Positions 62,617 to 64,000 of a stretch of DNA of 64,000 bases are shown here, in pieces. The stretch spans positions 67,584,407 to 67,648,406 of the forward strand of contig OY978525.1 in NCBI GenBank assembly GCA_963854835.1, in the 5' to 3' direction. The notes beneath the pieces are model-generated. The model saw nothing but the letters and a program-made list of their open reading frames with translations, was not told where the DNA came from and searched no databases. The position numbers and the translations under genes are program-made. Each line of letters begins with the position of its first letter. Position 1 is the first letter of the stretch. The stretch comes from Megamerina dolium. Taxonomy: Eukaryota > Arthropoda > Insecta > Diptera > Megamerinidae.

Positions 62617-64000
62617 TACACTATTTATGTACACTTAGCAGAAAAAGTGTACGTACAAGAAGTAAACAATTTTCGCTGCACTAAATACCAATAAGGAACT
62701 AATTTTTCTAAAAAGAAATTATTTTTTAATTAAATGCTAGAGTATTATGTACACTTTAAGCCTAAATACATTAAATTATAATGTACAGAAAAATTATGAG
62801 AAATAATAGAATTCAAAAGCACCTATTAATTGGTCAGAAAAACTCTACGTACAAAGATAAGATTATATGATAAATTATTGTTTTTGTGGGTTTTTGAAGA
62901 GATTAGTAGCTGGTTGGGTAGCCTTTCCGTTTTAGGACTTCTTGCAATCGGTTTGGCATAGACCTGACTAACTTGGGGGGGTCTTGCATTGATGCGGGAC
63001 ATTATATAATATCCAAAGCTTCACATTATGGGCAGTATGCTTCGGGTTGTTATCCTGTTGAAAGTGCCAGCCAGAACCCAGGCCGAGATTTTCAGCACTC
63101 TGGTTCAAATTTAAATAAGCTCTCTGATCAATAATTGACTCAATGAACACCACATTGCCGACTCCATTGGCAGCCATACATCCCCACACCATAATACCAC
63201 CTCTGCCATGTTTAACCGTGCCCACAAGATTTTGCGCATGAAGGGCTGTGCATGGTTTCCGCCACACAAGCTGACGTCCTTTAATGCCAAACAAGCAAAA
63301 CTAGCTCTCATCTGAGAATAGCACCTTCTCCCAGAACTCTGGCGGCTTATTTATATATTGTTTGGCAAAAGAAATTCGTTTTTGTCGGTTTATGAGCAAA
63401 ATAAACGGCTTCCTGCGCGCTCAGCGGCCACGGTAAATAGCTTTTTTTTAAATTTTGCGCACGGTATCGTTATGCATGGTTTTGTTCCCTTAACATTTTG
63501 AGCAATTTTCATTGCGGTCAGTCGAGGATTATCCTGAACAAGCCGCAAAACACATCTTTTTTCTCGTTGGGTCAGAATAGGAGGTCGTCCTGAACGCGGT
63601 TGCGACACGAAAGTTCCAGTTTTTTGAAATTATTCTCCACCGTTTGAATTGTGGGGTGCGCTCTCCCAAGGATTTTAGCAATTTCACGGAAAGTTTGGCC
63701 TTCTTTCCATAATTTTATTATAATTTTCCGTTCGTCAACTCCAATTTCCCTTCTTTTTGAATTCATCTTTATTAAACTTCTTGAAATAGATTATTCAAAG
63801 AACAAAATCGAATCACGATACGTATTAAATATAGAACTTGTGAAAAAAAACTTTTGATGGCACGAGCAATCGAGCAAATGAGCGGGGAAGTCCCGTTTTC
63901 GTTTCTGTACGTAGAGTTTTTCTGACCAATTAACAGGTGCTTTTGAATTCTTTTATTTCTCATAATTTTTCTGTACATTATAATTTAATGTATTTGGGCT
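62617..64000 (-). mobile_element. Second Tc1-like transposon with long inverted repeats (cut by the window)
   Basis: The left arm (about 62759-62854) and the reverse complement of 63905-64000 are nearly identical over at least 95 bp (AAATACATTAAATTATAATG, AGAATTCAAAAGCACC, GGTCAGAAAAACTCTACGTA). On the left an outer motif AGCAGAAAAAGTGTACGTAC (62637-62656) resembles the inner GTCAGAAAAACTCTACGTAC. That suggests IR/DR ends about 200 bp long. The right outer end lies beyond the window. Confidence 0.85.
62920..63766 (-). pseudogene. Tc1-like transposase, internally deleted
   Basis: The start at 63766 reads MNSKRREIGVDERKIIIKLW, then EIAKILGRAHPTIQTVENNF (first HTH). After a frameshift it reads QPRSGRPPILTQREKRCVLR (GRPR-like hinge) and LVQDNPRLTAMKIAQNV. 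After further breaks come KGRQLVWRKPCTAL, KHGRGGIMVWGCMAANGVGN and WHFQQDNNPKHTAHNV (second catalytic Asp). The segment with the third acidic residue (SPDLNPIENLW type) is deleted at about 62970, where PP joins the C-terminal SMPNRLQEVLKRKGYP. The first catalytic Asp region is also disrupted. It is dead. Confidence 0.85.

Overview
This window looks like repeat-dense, AT-rich, non-coding chromosomal DNA from an insect. It is probably a dipteran, and a tephritid-like fly is my guess. The reasons are the transposon content (Jockey, LOA and R1-clade non-LTR elements, Ty3/gypsy and BEL/Pao relics, rosa-type mariner and Tc1 elements, a tRNA-derived SINE), the long (AT)n and (AC)n microsatellites, and the base composition. 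I recognise no host protein gene, rRNA, functional tRNA or CRISPR array. Almost every open reading frame that can be interpreted is a piece of a transposable element (TE), and nearly all are broken.

Layout from left to right. At 1-1582 there is a decayed Polinton/PolB-like relic on the minus strand, split by a rosa-type mariner remnant. At 1631-3633 there is a deleted Ty3/gypsy copy (A) carrying two strange palindromes. Two MITE-like inverted-repeat elements follow (3711-4270 and 4991-5726), then a LOA-like non-LTR relic (5727-8930). At 9111-16490 a Jockey-clade element on the minus strand is interrupted by a second, oppositely oriented member of the same family (11927-14917). A mariner fragment follows, and then a different Jockey element with a clear target-site duplication (17669-21527). 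From 22 to 34.6 kb there is a patchwork of a Tc1 fragment, Jockey, SINE and LOA pieces, a retroviral-type Gag relic, and another Jockey-A copy (27959-31213) inserted in a LOA endonuclease. From 34.6 to 39.2 kb there are BEL/Pao gag relics and unassigned AT-rich DNA. From 39.2 to 42.5 kb there is a full-length SINE, a 71-bp LOA stub and a TTAA-flanked MITE inside a larger AT-rich repeat. An RTE-like reverse transcriptase lies at 43310-44822.

The segment from 45150 to 56905 is one large microsatellite nest. An R1-clade element (45172-50132) sits exactly between (AC)n tracts. A nearly complete Ty3/gypsy element (50264-56065) lies between (AT)n tracts, and two SINE pieces flank another (AT)n tract. 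The right end holds two RTE relics, a nearly intact Tc1-family element with IR/DR ends and TA duplications (60918-62567), and a second Tc1-like element with long inverted repeats that runs off the window.

The genes do not cooperate as an operon or pathway. What the window records is serial nesting, with insertion order readable from target-site duplications and empty sites. I found no convincing new multi-gene system. The most unusual signals are two template-switch-like palindromes in one gypsy copy, a roughly 2.8-kb near-perfect inverted repeat made by nested Jockey elements, microsatellites acting as TE landing pads, and the same ATGA stop/start overlap in three non-LTR families.
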